NCBI GenBank assembly: GCA_937906945.1
Contig: CALCUE010000013.1
Location: 1-11,011, forward strand
Length of the DNA stretch: 11,011 nucleotides
From: an uncultured Clostridia bacterium
GTDB lineage: Bacteria; Bacillota; Clostridia; Oscillospirales; Ruminococcaceae
Direction of reading: 5' to 3'
Shown here: piece after piece, positions 4,979 to 11,011 of the stretch
How the letters are laid out: each line of letters opens with the position of its first letter
Numbering within the stretch: the first letter of the stretch is position 1
Translations under genes and position numbers: made by a program
The notes under the pieces: generated by a model
Databases searched by the model: none
What the model was told of the DNA's origin: nothing
Seen by the model: the letters and a program-made list of their open reading frames with translations, nothing else

Positions 4979-5833
4979 GTGGCAAAAGCAAGAGGACTGG
5001 GCAAAGGGCTGGACGCCCTTTTTGCCGACACCGGCACCGATTCCGGTGATTCCGTCCGCACCATCCGCCTTTCGGAGATCGAGCCGAACCGGGCGCAGCC
5101 CCGAAAGGATTTTGATGAGGAAGCGCTTTCCGAGCTTTCCGATTCCATCGCGAAGCACGGCGTTTTACAGCCGCTTCTGGTCCGACCTCTTTCCAACGGC
5201 GGTTATCAGATCGTCGCCGGCGAAAGAAGGTGGCGTGCCGCCCGATTAGCGGGTCTTTCCGAAGTGCCGGTGCTGGTCCGGGAGCTTTCCGACGAGGAAG
5301 CCGACCAGATGGCGCTTATTGAAAACCTTCAGCGGGAGGACCTCAACGCCGTGGAGACGGCGGAAGGCTATCGCCGGCTGATGGAAAAATACGGCATGAC
5401 GCAGGAGGCTCTTTCCGAAGCGGTGGGAAAAAGCCGTCCGGCCATTGCCAACACTCTGCGGCTTTTAAGCCTGCCGAAGGACGTTGTCGCCCTCATTCAG
5501 GAGGGAAAACTTTCCGCCGGACACGCCAAAGCGATTTTGGGAGCGCCGGAGGCATCCCGATCACAACTGGCTGAGCGTGTGGTGAAAGAGGGCCTTTCCG
5601 TCCGGGAGACGGAAAAACTGGCCAGCAAAAAAGAAAAACCGACCAAAACGGGGAAAAAGGAAGCCTTCCCGAAGAACGGCTATTTCCGGGAGATGCAGAT
5701 CGCCATGACCGACGAACTGGGACGCCCGGTAAAAATCACCGAAAACGGCGGCGGCGGAATCCTTTCCATTCCGTTCTATAATCAAGACGAGCTGAAAGCC
5801 ATTTGCGATTTGCTCATTCAACCGAAAAAGTAA
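4979..5833 (+). CDS. parB: ParB/Spo0J chromosome-partitioning protein
   Basis: A 284-residue ParB clamp protein. GTG at 4979 is chosen over ATG at 4970: the ATG lies 1 base from GGAGGG, too close, while the GTG is 9 bases away and gives the classic N-terminus MAKARGLGKGLDALF, whose basic start stimulates ParA. The CTP-binding fold shows QPRKDF (40-45), GERRWRA (81-87) and ENLQRE (115-120). The helix-turn-helix is at about 140-163, and the C-terminal dimerisation domain at about 235-284. The specificity positions read R153, T159, S164 and G181, a ParB-type pattern that suits the adjacent parS sites. It overlaps nothing, follows the parA stop by 5 bases, and is followed 13 bases later by serS. 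Confidence 0.96.
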   Translation: MAKARGLGKGLDALFADTGTDSGDSVRTIRLSEIEPNRAQPRKDFDEEALSELSDSIAKHGVLQPLLVRPLSNGGYQIVAGERRWRAARLAGLSEVPVLVRELSDEEADQMALIENLQREDLNAVETAEGYRRLMEKYGMTQEALSEAVGKSRPAIANTLRLLSLPKDVVALIQEGKLSAGHAKAILGAPEASRSQLAERVVKEGLSVRETEKLASKKEKPTKTGKKEAFPKNGYFREMQIAMTDELGRPVKITENGGGGILSIPFYNQDELKAICDLLIQPKK

Positions 5834-5846
5834 AGGAGAAAAAACC

Positions 5847-7115
5847 ATGTTAGATATAAAATTCGTAAGAGAAAACGCCGAACTTGTGAAACACGCCTGC
5901 CACACCAGAAACAAAGACCTGGACGCCGAAGTCGATGAACTCATTGAGATCGACGCGAAACGCCGCCAGATCAACGCCCATACCGACGAACTGAAAGCGG
6001 AACAGAACCGCGCCAGCAAAAAGATCCCCGTCATGAAGAAAAACGGCGAGGACACCACCGAGCTCATGGCCGAGATGAAAAAGATCGCCGAGGAATCCAA
6101 AGAGTGCGGCGACGAACTGGCCAAACTGGAAGCCCGTCAGCGGGAACTGCTCCTCAAAATTCCGAACGTGCCGAACAAAGACGTGCCGCTTGGCAAGGAC
6201 GACAGCGAAAACGTCGAAATTCGCCGTTGGGGCGAACCGCGGCAGTTCGATTTTGAGCCGAAAGCCCACTGGGACCTCGGTTCCAACCTCGGCATTCTTG
6301 ACCCGGAACGGGCCGCCAAAGTTACCGGCGCCCGGTTCCACTTCTATAAAGACCTCGGCGCACGGCTCGAGCGCGCCATTATGAACTATTTCCTCGACAC
6401 CCACACCGCCAACGGCTACACCGAAGTGTTCCCGCCCTACATGGCCAACGGCGCTTCCATGACCGGTACCGGCCAACTGCCGAAATTCGCCGAGGATATG
6501 TATAAAATCGAGGGCGAGGACCTTTACCTCATCCCGACCGCCGAAGTTCCGGTCACCAACTTCCACCGGGACGAAATTCTGGATAGGGAAGCCCTTCCGA
6601 TCAAATATTGCGCTTATTCCGCCTGCTTCCGGGAAGAAGCCGGTTCCGCCGGACGGGACACCCGTGGTCTTATCCGTCAGCACCAGTTCAACAAGGTCGA
6701 GCTTGTCAAGTTCGCCGATCCGGACAACTCCTATGAGGAGCTGGAGGATCTGACCAATGAAGCCGAGCGGGTGCTTCAAGGACTGGGTCTTCCGTACCGT
6801 GTGGTCGTCCTTTCCACTGGCGATTTGACCTTCTCCAGCGCCAAGACCTATGATATCGAGGTCTGGATGCCGAGCTACGGAAAATACGTCGAAATTTCCT
6901 CCTGCTCCAACTTTGAGGATTTCCAGGCGCGCCGTGCCCAGATCCGCTGCAAAGGCAAGGACGGCAAGACCGTTCTGGCCCACACCCTCAACGGTTCCGG
7001 TGTAGCCATTGGCCGTACCACCGCCGCCATTCTGGAAAACTATCAGAACGAGGACGGTTCCATCACGGTGCCGGAAGCCCTTCGCAAATACGTCGGCTGC
7101 GACGTCATCCGGTAA
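5847..7115 (+). CDS. serS: Serine-tRNA ligase
   Basis: A 422-residue class IIa synthetase charging tRNA-Ser (and tRNA-Sec where present) with serine. The N-terminal long antiparallel coiled-coil arm (about 1-105) binds the tRNA variable arm. In the catalytic core are the serine-contact TAE (231-233), motif 2 starting FREEAGSAGRDTRG (261-274), and motif 3 NGSGVAIGRTTAAILENYQ (382-400). The length is normal for the family. AAAGGAG lies 8 bases before the ATG and only 13 bases separate it from parB, so it is probably co-transcribed with parA-parB. No T-box leader precedes it. Its codons are rich in GCC and ACC, as for a well-expressed gene. Confidence 0.98.
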   Translation: MLDIKFVRENAELVKHACHTRNKDLDAEVDELIEIDAKRRQINAHTDELKAEQNRASKKIPVMKKNGEDTTELMAEMKKIAEESKECGDELAKLEARQRELLLKIPNVPNKDVPLGKDDSENVEIRRWGEPRQFDFEPKAHWDLGSNLGILDPERAAKVTGARFHFYKDLGARLERAIMNYFLDTHTANGYTEVFPPYMANGASMTGTGQLPKFAEDMYKIEGEDLYLIPTAEVPVTNFHRDEILDREALPIKYCAYSACFREEAGSAGRDTRGLIRQHQFNKVELVKFADPDNSYEELEDLTNEAERVLQGLGLPYRVVVLSTGDLTFSSAKTYDIEVWMPSYGKYVEISSCSNFEDFQARRAQIRCKGKDGKTVLAHTLNGSGVAIGRTTAAILENYQNEDGSITVPEALRKYVGCDVIR

Positions 7116-7123
7116 GAGAAACG

Positions 7124-7162
7124 AAAAAAGGCATCCGCCGCGCGGCGGATGCCTTGCTTTAT
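7124..7162 (+). terminator. Terminator after serS
   Basis: A perfect palindromic stem, AAGGCATCCGCC paired with GGCGGATGCCTT around GCGC (7128-7155), is followed by GCTTTATAT on the plus strand. AAAAAA precedes it on the left, so it may work in both directions. It starts 12 bases after the serS stop codon. Confidence 0.85.
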
Positions 7163-7172
7163 ATAAAGGAGA

Positions 7173-7259
7173 AGCCTTCCCTCTCGGGGGAAGGTGTCAC
7201 GGCTTTGCCGTGACGGATGAGGGGCTTTGAAGGTCTGATTTTGGGAAACTGGAAGCGTT
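7173..7259 (+). repeat. Two-hairpin repeat module A (type 2) with linker
   Basis: Hairpin 1 is CCTTCCC/GGGAAGG (7175-7181 with 7188-7194). Hairpin 2 is a perfect GTCACGGC/GCCGTGAC (7196-7203 with 7207-7214). A 46-nt linker (7214-7259) follows that matches 38 of 46 bases of the linker at 7540-7585. No gene is credible here. Confidence 0.75.
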
Positions 7260-7263
7260 CTTG

Positions 7264-7347
7264 GCCCCCTTGTTAAAGGGGGCTGTCCGAGTGAAACGAG
7301 GACTGGGGGATTCTTTTCTACGGTTCGATTTCTGTAAAGGAATCCCC
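7264..7347. repeat. Hairpin repeat module B with inverted GGGGATTC arms
   Basis: A stem GCCCCCTT/AAGGGGGC (7264-7271 with 7276-7283) is followed by CTGTC...GACTGGGGG, the same plan as the type 1 repeats. The tract GGGGATTCTTTT (7306-7317) is inverted at 7336-7347 with 11 of 12 bases pairing, closing a larger loop. Confidence 0.6.
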
Positions 7348-7361
7348 TCGCCACTTCGTGG

Positions 7362-7464
7362 CCCTCGTCTCGCCTGCGGGCTCGGTCACGGCGCGGCTCT
7401 GACCGTCCACCGGACGGTCATTCACTACCGCGCCGAGCGCTTCGCGCTTCCTCTGACGAGGGGC
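7362..7464. repeat. Nested palindromic structure, possible RNA fold or composite repeat
   Basis: Three co-axial pairings nest inside one another: CCCTCGTC/GACGAGGG (7362-7369 with 7455-7462), CGGCGCGG/CCGCGCCG (7389-7396 with 7428-7435) and a 9-bp TGACCGTCC/GGACGGTCA (7400-7408 with 7412-7420). Side hairpins CCAC/GTGG (7351-7361) and AGCGC/GCGCT (7436-7448) flank or interrupt it. No reading frame across it looks like a protein. It may be a structured transcript, a mobile-repeat remnant or both. Confidence 0.5.
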
Positions 7465-7492
7465 GCAAGGCGCTCACTGTGGCAATCTTTAA

Positions 7493-7585
7493 AGCCTTCC
7501 CCCTTGGGGGAAGGTGGCTTTTTGCCGAAGGCAAAAAGCCGGATGAGGGGCTTTACAAGTTTGATTTTGGTAAATTGGGAGCATT
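7493..7585 (+). repeat. Two-hairpin repeat module C (type 2) with linker
   Basis: Hairpin 1 is CCTTCCCCC/GGGGGAAGG (7495-7503 with 7506-7514). Hairpin 2 is a perfect 11-bp GGCTTTTTGCC/GGCAAAAAGCC (7516-7526 with 7530-7540). The linker at 7540-7585 begins CGGATGAGGGGCTTT, identical to the start of the linker in module A, although the second hairpins differ in sequence. Confidence 0.75.
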
Positions 7586-7587
7586 TA

Positions 7588-7610
7588 AAGCCTCCCTCTC
7601 GGAGGGAGCC
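7588..7610. repeat. Single hairpin repeat D, possible terminator of the DUF4230 gene
   Basis: CTCCCTCTCGGAGGGAGCC (7592-7610) is identical to bases 26-44. On the minus strand the hairpin is followed by GCTTTAAAT and lies about 50 bases past the stop of the DUF4230 gene, so it could end that transcript. No other terminator for that gene is evident. Confidence 0.55.
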
Positions 7611-7660
7611 GTTAGTAAACAAACCTTCCCGTCAAGCCGCCGATTTTCATCTCTTCGCTC

Positions 7661-8434
7661 TTATTTGAACACGATCTTATAGCTTTCCTTGATACCGGGA
7701 ATGGATTCGATGATGCAGCGGACGATGGTTTTCGCGTTGTCAACGGCCTGCTGATAGATCCCGCTCTTTTCCGCGTTCTTCTCCGCTTTCTCCTTGATCT
7801 CGTTTCGAAGGGAACCGCTGTCCTCGATGGTGATTTGATTAAAAATGCCGCCGCTCTGGTCGTAAACGATGAGGCTTTCCTCGTCGAGCTCGTTGGAGAT
7901 CAGCTTCGCCTTCGGGATCCTGACCGTGATCGTTTTGACAAGTTCGCTGCTTGTGATCTCGATCCCTTCCACGTCAATGCCGACTTTCAGAACGCCGTCC
8001 ATGGTGATGATGGCGGATTTCCCCGTAAACGGCACCGCGAGGTTCTGGCTGAAAATGTTCCATTTTTTCGAGGAATCCAGCGTTCCCACATTGGTGTAGC
8101 GATATTCCATCGTCGCCAGTTCCCCGATCTTGCGGATCTCCTCCTGGATGACCCCGGCGTCAAAAATCGCCTTTTCTTCCATGAGGCTCTCCTCGATCTG
8201 CCGAAGGAGCGATTCTTTTTCCTCCGTCACGGTACCGAGCTGTCCCTGGATGGTGTCGATCCGCTGATTGAGGCGTTCCTCCTGCTCCTGTTTTTCCAAA
8301 AGCTCGTCTCGAAGCTCGTTCATGGAGTGGAAATGATAGAAAAGAGCGCCGCCGGCCACGACGGCCAAAACCAAAACGGAAACGCCGAGTTTGATCATTC
8401 TGGACTCAAATTTTTCTTTTATCTTCCGGAACAT
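7661..8434 (-). CDS. DUF4230 family membrane-anchored protein
   Basis: A 257-residue protein with a transmembrane anchor (about 15-33), a coiled coil (about 37-90, rich in Glu, Gln and Leu) and a C-terminal DUF4230 domain (about 95-257). Family-like landmarks are ELATMEYRYTNVGTLD (105-120), AVPFTGKSAIITMDGVLKVGIDV (133-155) and VRIPKAKLISNELDEESLIVYD (171-192). ATG at 8434 is preferred over an in-frame GTG at 8446 because GGGGTGA lies about 8 bases before it. The domain is probably extracytoplasmic. The function of the family is unknown to me. It is convergent with serS, has its own promoter at 8478-8506, and is monocistronic. Confidence 0.88.
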   Translation of the reverse strand: MFRKIKEKFESRMIKLGVSVLVLAVVAGGALFYHFHSMNELRDELLEKQEQEERLNQRIDTIQGQLGTVTEEKESLLRQIEESLMEEKAIFDAGVIQEEIRKIGELATMEYRYTNVGTLDSSKKWNIFSQNLAVPFTGKSAIITMDGVLKVGIDVEGIEITSSELVKTITVRIPKAKLISNELDEESLIVYDQSGGIFNQITIEDSGSLRNEIKEKAEKNAEKSGIYQQAVDNAKTIVRCIIESIPGIKESYKIVFK

Positions 8435-8477
8435 ATCTGAAATCACCCCTTAAACGTCGAATTTTGTATCCATCTGC

Positions 8478-8506
8478 ATTATATCACACTTTTTTTCACT
8501 TGAAAA
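8478..8506 (-). promoter_or_regulatory. Sigma-A promoter of the DUF4230 gene
   Basis: On the minus strand TTTTCA (8501-8506), a 17-bp spacer and a perfect TATAAT (8478-8483) preceded by TG (extended -10). The -35 box starts 2 bases after the T tract of the gpmI terminator. Confidence 0.82.
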
Positions 8507-8507
8507 G

Positions 8508-8537
8508 AAAAAATGCCGCCGGAAAACCTCCGGCGGC
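8508..8537 (-). terminator. Terminator of tpiA-gpmI
   Basis: On the minus strand GCCGCCGG pairs with CCGGCGGC (8530-8537 with 8515-8522), followed by A and a TTTTTT run (8508-8513). It lies 4 bases past the gpmI stop codon. Confidence 0.92.
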
Positions 8538-8540
8538 GTT

Positions 8541-10049
8541 TTATTTTTCAATGAGGCTTTTTCCGGTCATGGCGGCCGGCTTTTCAATGCCCAAAAGTTC
8601 GAGCATCGTCGGCGCGATGTCCGCAAGCTTTCCGCCATGCCGCAAAGCGCAGGGGTGATTGACCACGAAAAACGGCACCGGGTTGGTGCTGTGCGCCGTA
8701 AAAGGCGCGCCGTTTTTGTCCAGCATCACGTCAGCGTTTCCGTGGTCCGCCGTGACGAGCACCACACCGCCCAACTCCCTCACTTTGGCGACAACTTTTC
8801 CAAGGCAGTCGTCCACCGCTTCGCAGGCCTTCACCGCCGCCTCAAAAACGCCGGTGTGCCCCACCATGTCGGTGTTGGCGTAATTTACGATGACAACGTC
8901 GTGCTTCTGGCTTTCCAGTTCCTCCAGAAGCCTTTCCGTAACCAGATAGGCGCTCATTTCCGGCTGTAAATCGTAGGTGGCGACCTTCGGCGACGGAATG
9001 AGCACACGCTCTTCCAAAGGGTCGGCGTGTTCCACGCCGCCGTTGAAGAAAAACGTCACGTGGGCGTATTTTTCCGTCTCGGCGATGCGAAGCTGACGCA
9101 AGCCGTGCTCGGAAAGAACTTTCCCCAACGTGTCGGAGAGGTTTTCCGGCGGAAACGCCACCAGAACGTTTTTGAATTCGGCGTCATACTGCGCCATGCA
9201 GACGAAAGTCACCGAAAGGGGACTGCGTTCGAAGCCGTAAAAATCCCGCTCGATGATGGCTCTCGTCATTTCCCTTGCCCTGTCGGGACGGAAATTGAAG
9301 AACAAAACCGAATCGCCGTTTCGAATCGGTGCGCCGTGCTCAAACCGCACCGGCTCCATAAATTCGTCGGTGATCCCGGCCTGATAGCTTTCCTCCACGG
9401 CGGCGACGGGGTCGCTTTTTAACGGCGCCGTGCCGCTGACGATGGCGTTATAATGCTGTTCCACCCGCTCCCAGCGTTTGTCCCGGTCCATGCCGTAATA
9501 CCGTCCGCCGAGGGAAGCGATCGAACCGATCCCCAGTTCGGAAAGCTTCTTCTGAAGCGCCTCGACAAAGCCTTTGCCGGACGTGGGCGGCACGTCCCGT
9601 CCGTCCAGAAAACCGTGGATATAGACCTTCGTAAGGCCCGTTTCTTTGGCTAAATCCAAAAGGGCGAAAAGGTGGTCGATGTGGCTGTGCACGCCGCCGT
9701 CGGACAAAAGTCCCAGAAGGTGAAGCGCCGTACCGTTCTTTTTGGCGTTCTCCATGGCGGTCCTAATCGCCGGATTTTCGGCGAAAGCGCCGCTTTCGGC
9801 GGCCTTCGTGATCCGCACCAGGGGCTGATCCACCACCCGACCGGCGCCGATGTTGGTGTGACCCACTTCGGAATTGCCCATCTGTCCTTCGGGAAGACCG
9901 ACGGCAAGACCGGAGGCCTCCAAAAGCGTTTGCGGACACGTGGCCCGGATCCGGTCAAGGTTCGGCATGTTGGCGGCGGCAATGGCGTTGCCGTAGGCCT
10001 CGGGGTTTTCCCCGAAGCCGTCTAAAATCATTAAAACCAGCGGTCTCAT
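8541..10049 (-). CDS. gpmI: 2,3-bisphosphoglycerate-independent phosphoglycerate mutase
   Basis: A 502-residue metal-dependent (usually Mn2+) enzyme of the alkaline phosphatase superfamily that interconverts 3- and 2-phosphoglycerate in glycolysis. Visible are the N-terminal metal site LMILDGFG (Asp10), the phosphorylated nucleophile in GNSEVGHTNIGAGR (Ser60), substrate residues HGFLDGRDVPP (145-155) and FRPDRAR (253-259), and C-terminal metal ligands NTDMVGH (Asp394, His398), TADHGN (Asp435, His436) and AHSTNP (His453). The length is typical. The ATG overlaps the tpiA stop by 4 bases (ATGA, 10046-10049) and has no good ribosome site, so translation is probably coupled to tpiA. Confidence 0.98.
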   Translation of the reverse strand: MRPLVLMILDGFGENPEAYGNAIAAANMPNLDRIRATCPQTLLEASGLAVGLPEGQMGNSEVGHTNIGAGRVVDQPLVRITKAAESGAFAENPAIRTAMENAKKNGTALHLLGLLSDGGVHSHIDHLFALLDLAKETGLTKVYIHGFLDGRDVPPTSGKGFVEALQKKLSELGIGSIASLGGRYYGMDRDKRWERVEQHYNAIVSGTAPLKSDPVAAVEESYQAGITDEFMEPVRFEHGAPIRNGDSVLFFNFRPDRAREMTRAIIERDFYGFERSPLSVTFVCMAQYDAEFKNVLVAFPPENLSDTLGKVLSEHGLRQLRIAETEKYAHVTFFFNGGVEHADPLEERVLIPSPKVATYDLQPEMSAYLVTERLLEELESQKHDVVIVNYANTDMVGHTGVFEAAVKACEAVDDCLGKVVAKVRELGGVVLVTADHGNADVMLDKNGAPFTAHSTNPVPFFVVNHPCALRHGGKLADIAPTMLELLGIEKPAAMTGKSLIEK

Positions 10050-10813
10050 ACCGAAGCCGCCGCGACGATGGCGGCAAAGTCCGGCGCTTTAAGGGAAGCG
10101 CCGCCGATAAGTCCGCCGTCCACGTCCTCTTTGGAAAGAAGCTCGGCGGCGTTTTTGGCGTTCATGCTGCCGCCGTACTGAATGGTAATGCCGTCGGCGG
10201 CCTTGTCGGAATAGAGTTTCGCGATCAGGTTCCGGATGAAGCGGCAGGCTTCCTCCGCCTGGTCGGCGGTGGCGGTGACACCGGTGCCGATGGCCCAGAC
10301 CGGCTCGTAAGCGATGATGATGTTTTTGAGTTCCTCTTCGGAAACGCCGGAAAGGGCGATCTTGATCTGTTTGCCGACGATCTCCTCCATAATGCCCTGC
10401 TGACGTTCGCCCAGAAGCTCGCCGCAGCAGAGGATGACGGTAAGACCGGAATCCAAAGCGGCGCGGACCCGCTGGTTGACGGTCTCGTCGGTCTCGCCGA
10501 AATACTGACGGCGTTCGCTGTGGCCGATGATGACGTACTGGGCGCCGACGTCCTTCAGCATGGCGGCGGGAATTTCGCCGGTAAAGGCGCCGTGGTCGGC
10601 CCAATGGCAGTTCTGGGCGCCGACTTTGACGTTGGTGCCGATCGTTCCGGTAACGGCGGTCTCAAGGTCGAGATAGGGCGTGCAAATGACGACGCCGCAG
10701 TTGGCGTCTTTGACCAGCGGGCAAAGCTCCTCGACAAGGGCTTTGGCCTCCGCCCGGGATTTGTTCATTTTCCAGTTGCCGGCGATGACGGCGGCCCGTT
10801 TTTCTTTGTTCAT
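10046..10813 (-). CDS. tpiA: Triosephosphate isomerase
   Basis: A 255-residue TIM-barrel enzyme interconverting dihydroxyacetone phosphate and glyceraldehyde 3-phosphate. Catalytic residues are visible: Lys15 in AGNWKMN (11-17), His98 in IIGHSERR (95-102) and Glu170 in AYEPVWAIGTG (168-178), the last with the phosphate-gripping loop. IQYGGSMNAKNA (211-222) is the second phosphate-binding segment. ATG at 10813 is chosen over an in-frame upstream ATG at 10831 because AAGGAAG sits 7 bases before it and the family N-terminus follows. It precedes gpmI in one operon; any gap or pgk genes would lie outside the window. Confidence 0.98.
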   Translation of the reverse strand: MNKEKRAAVIAGNWKMNKSRAEAKALVEELCPLVKDANCGVVICTPYLDLETAVTGTIGTNVKVGAQNCHWADHGAFTGEIPAAMLKDVGAQYVIIGHSERRQYFGETDETVNQRVRAALDSGLTVILCCGELLGERQQGIMEEIVGKQIKIALSGVSEEELKNIIIAYEPVWAIGTGVTATADQAEEACRFIRNLIAKLYSDKAADGITIQYGGSMNAKNAAELLSKEDVDGGLIGGASLKAPDFAAIVAAASV

Positions 10814-10841
10814 GCTATATCTTCCTTTCATGGATGGATTG

Positions 10842-10847
10842 TTTATA
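10842..10847 (-). promoter_or_regulatory. Possible -10 element for tpiA-gpmI
   Basis: TATAAA on the minus strand in an A/T-rich stretch, about 30 bases before the tpiA start; no convincing -35 box is seen. The operon may instead be read from a promoter beyond the right edge. Confidence 0.3.
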
Positions 10848-10880
10848 AATTTAATTGGCGCGGGAGCACCGTACCTTAGA

Positions 10881-10926
10881 AGCTCCCCTTGACAGGGGAG
10901 CTGTCGAGCGAAGCGAGACTGAGGGG
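10881..10926 (+). repeat. Dispersed two-hairpin repeat, type 1, copy at right edge
   Basis: AGCTCCCC/GGGGAGCT stem (10881-10888 with 10895-10902), then TGTC, a short second stem, then GACTGAGGGG. It has the same plan and orientation-specific tracts as the reverse complement of 1-44. From 10931 AGCCTTCCCCCCTCGGGC resembles the start of a type 2 module that runs towards the window end. I see no gene in 10827-11011. Confidence 0.7.
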
Positions 10927-11011
10927 TAGTAGCCTTCCCCCCTCGGGCATAAAATCCGAGCGCGTCCTGTGGACGAACCAGCGAGCAAGGCTTGGCGCCG
11001 CGGTCAAAATC

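Noticed and set aside
5834..5846. T-box or other leader for serS
   Set aside because: Only 13 bases separate parB from serS, too short for any riboswitch.
5850..6983. Long minus-strand open frame opposite serS
   Set aside because: It is a shadow of a confidently identified serS, has no ribosome site or recognisable motif, and its composition follows the complementary codons.
7171..7610. CRISPR array
   Set aside because: The repeated units are hairpin pairs with long conserved linkers, not identical short repeats with unique spacers, and no cas gene is present.
7261..7668. Plus-strand open frame through the hairpin repeats
   Set aside because: The frame runs across palindromic repeats and ends inside the DUF4230 gene; no protein-like pattern or ribosome site.

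Overview
The window looks like a chromosomal, probably origin-proximal segment from a gut-type Clostridia bacterium, with an Oscillospirales-like feel. The evidence is strong AGGAGG-type ribosome binding sites, sigma-A promoters (TTGACT/TATAAT), a Noc-ParA-ParB segregation locus with parS sites, and GC-rich intergenic hairpin repeats of a kind common in that group. The taxonomic call is inference; no rRNA or other diagnostic marker is present.

Layout. Bases 1-190 hold dispersed hairpin repeats. A minus-strand gene (273-1034) encodes a secreted lipoprotein with a (Thr-Glu-Pro)7 spacer and two tandem domains, each carrying a cystatin-like QVVxG motif. Next is a four-gene minus-strand operon (1191-2810) read from one strong promoter at 2835-2862: a DUF2975 membrane protein, a small Cro/CI-type regulator, a membrane-anchored unknown protein with an HGGFHGDGE motif, and a three-helix membrane protein with a charged tail. 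A perfect 12-bp inverted repeat just upstream of its -35 box is a candidate operator.

Reading right from about 3050 is the chromosome segregation block: a Noc-type ParB paralogue (3076-3942), a GC-rich terminator, two parS sites (4025-4040 and 4062-4077), a strong promoter, then parA, parB and serS (4197-7115) as one likely operon. ParA is the ATPase; ParB loads at parS as a CTP-dependent clamp; the Noc-like paralogue carries different DNA-specificity residues and probably binds another site.

About 545 bases between serS and the next gene (7116-7660) contain no credible gene. They hold the serS terminator, a chain of two-hairpin repeat modules with conserved linkers, and a 103-nt nested palindromic structure. 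A convergent minus-strand gene (7661-8434) encodes a DUF4230 membrane protein with a coiled coil. Finally tpiA and gpmI (10813 down to 8541) form a translationally coupled minus-strand glycolysis pair. Another copy of the hairpin repeat lies upstream of tpiA at the right edge.

Most of the window is ordinary housekeeping. The parts most worth a second look are the tandem cystatin-like lipoprotein, the parS/terminator arrangement together with the Noc specificity residues, the operator-like palindrome with the two unknown membrane proteins, and the hairpin-repeat array at 7171-7610.
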